A stretch of DNA of 64,000 nt, from assembly GCF_016405855.1 (NCBI RefSeq), contig NZ_JAEFCA010000001.1:1-64000 (forward strand), read 5' to 3'. Every line of letters starts with the position of its first letter. Within the stretch, counting starts at the first letter, position 1. Position numbers and translations under genes: made by a program. Shown in pieces: positions 63,580 through 64,000 of this stretch. The notes beneath the pieces are model-generated. The model did not search any database, was not told the origin of the DNA, and worked only from the letters and a program-made list of their open reading frames with translations. Origin of the DNA: Flavobacterium sp. IB48 (GTDB lineage: Bacteria; Bacteroidota; Bacteroidia; Flavobacteriales; Flavobacteriaceae).

Positions 63580-64000
63580 CTACAAGTTATGTACTGCTTG
63601 TTTAAATTGTTTTCCACGGTCTTCGTAGTTTTCGAATAAATCGAAACTTGCGCAGGCTGGAGACAATAAAACTACATCGCCTTTTTCCGTTAATCTTTGA
63701 GCCGTTTTTACAGCATCATTCATATTATTTACTTCAACCATAATATCAACAACATTTCCAAATGCATCGATAATTTTACGGTTATCGATTCCAAGACAGA
63801 TAATAGCTTTTACTTTTTCACGTACTAACGACATTAATTCGTTGTAATCGTTTCCTTTATCAACACCTCCAACAATCCATACCGTTGGCGCATTCATACT
63901 ATCTAAAGCAAAGAAAGTAGCATTTACATTTGTTGCTTTTGAATCGTTGATATATTGAACGTTTTGTATTTTTAATACTTTTTCTAAACGGTGCTCAACA
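63580..64000 (-). CDS. murD: UDP-N-acetylmuramoylalanine--D-glutamate ligase MurD, partial
   Basis: The C-terminal 139 residues of MurD; the 5' part lies beyond the window. Reading from the edge, HRLEKVLKIQNVQYINDSKA and TNVNATFFALDS precede the Met at 63897, so that Met is internal. The later piece VVLLSPACASFDLFENYEDRG is the MurD C-terminal signature. It adds D-glutamate in peptidoglycan precursor synthesis. Confidence 0.95.
   Translation of the reverse strand, partial: VEHRLEKVLKIQNVQYINDSKATNVNATFFALDSMNAPTVWIVGGVDKGNDYNELMSLVREKVKAIICLGIDNRKIIDAFGNVVDIMVEVNNMNDAVKTAQRLTEKGDVVLLSPACASFDLFENYEDRGKQFKQAVHNL

Overview
The window looks like a chromosomal segment of a Flavobacterium-type member of the Bacteroidota. 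It is AT-rich, has almost no Shine-Dalgarno-like leaders, and has many TTG-N19-22-TAnnTTTG promoters. It carries the gliding motility / type IX secretion core genes in the order gldK-gldL-gldM-gldN-gldO, and a dcw cell-division cluster. No species name can be fixed from sequence alone.

Layout. 1-5300: a patchwork of small accessory genes (a serine hydrolase, an NTF2-like protein, an SDR oxidoreductase, a CAP lipoprotein, two orphans) ending at tRNA-Glu. Near-identical terminator hairpins occur at about 61, 1886 and 5275. 5.5-16 kb: a PQQ-type beta-propeller, an LRR protein, DUF1761, a GNAT/FemAB-like transferase, a divergent lipid kinase / App1 phosphatase pair, an ABC-F ATPase, DUF983 and a DAO-type oxidoreductase. 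16-22 kb: gldO, gldN, gldM, gldL and gldK. 22.3-26 kb: a degenerate arginase-family protein and topA. 26.3-34.4 kb: miaB, a GxxExxY gene in a repeat-bounded cassette, a sigma-54-type activator, lptE, a repeat-rich protein, secG and groES-groEL. 34.8-41.1 kb: an NPP-type phosphodiesterase, a SulP transporter, an outer-membrane protein, and a LytS/LytTR two-component pair. 41.2-44.1 kb: a three-gene Thoeris anti-phage operon (ThsA of SIR2-SLOG type plus two different TIR-type ThsB proteins). 44.2-52.9 kb: a regulator and mostly uncharacterised proteins, including a TlpA-like thioredoxin. 52.9-54.7 kb: a SUFU-HEAT gene pair between tRNA-like direct repeats next to tRNA-Arg. 54.8-64 kb: yqeY and the dcw genes ftsZ, ftsA, ftsQ, murC, murG, ftsW and a partial murD, all on the minus strand.

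The most notable system is the Thoeris operon. ThsA keeps the SIR2 catalytic pair (N112, H152) and a C-terminal SLOG sensor domain. The two TIR partners each keep a Trp-Glu catalytic-type motif and are overlapped or nearly overlapped with the upstream gene. The system is known; the pairing of two divergent TIRs and the operator-like palindrome in its leader are the points worth testing.

A second theme is intergenic palindromic DNA. A 244-bp near-perfect palindrome (34495-34738) and the GxxExxY cassette (27771-28256) share the same outer ends, which suggests a common mobilisation mechanism. Other palindromic families lie at 12.0-12.25, 26.1-26.2, 30.1-30.2, 36.06-36.13 and 45.6-46.0 kb. Functional calls rest on motif recognition by eye; no database search was run.
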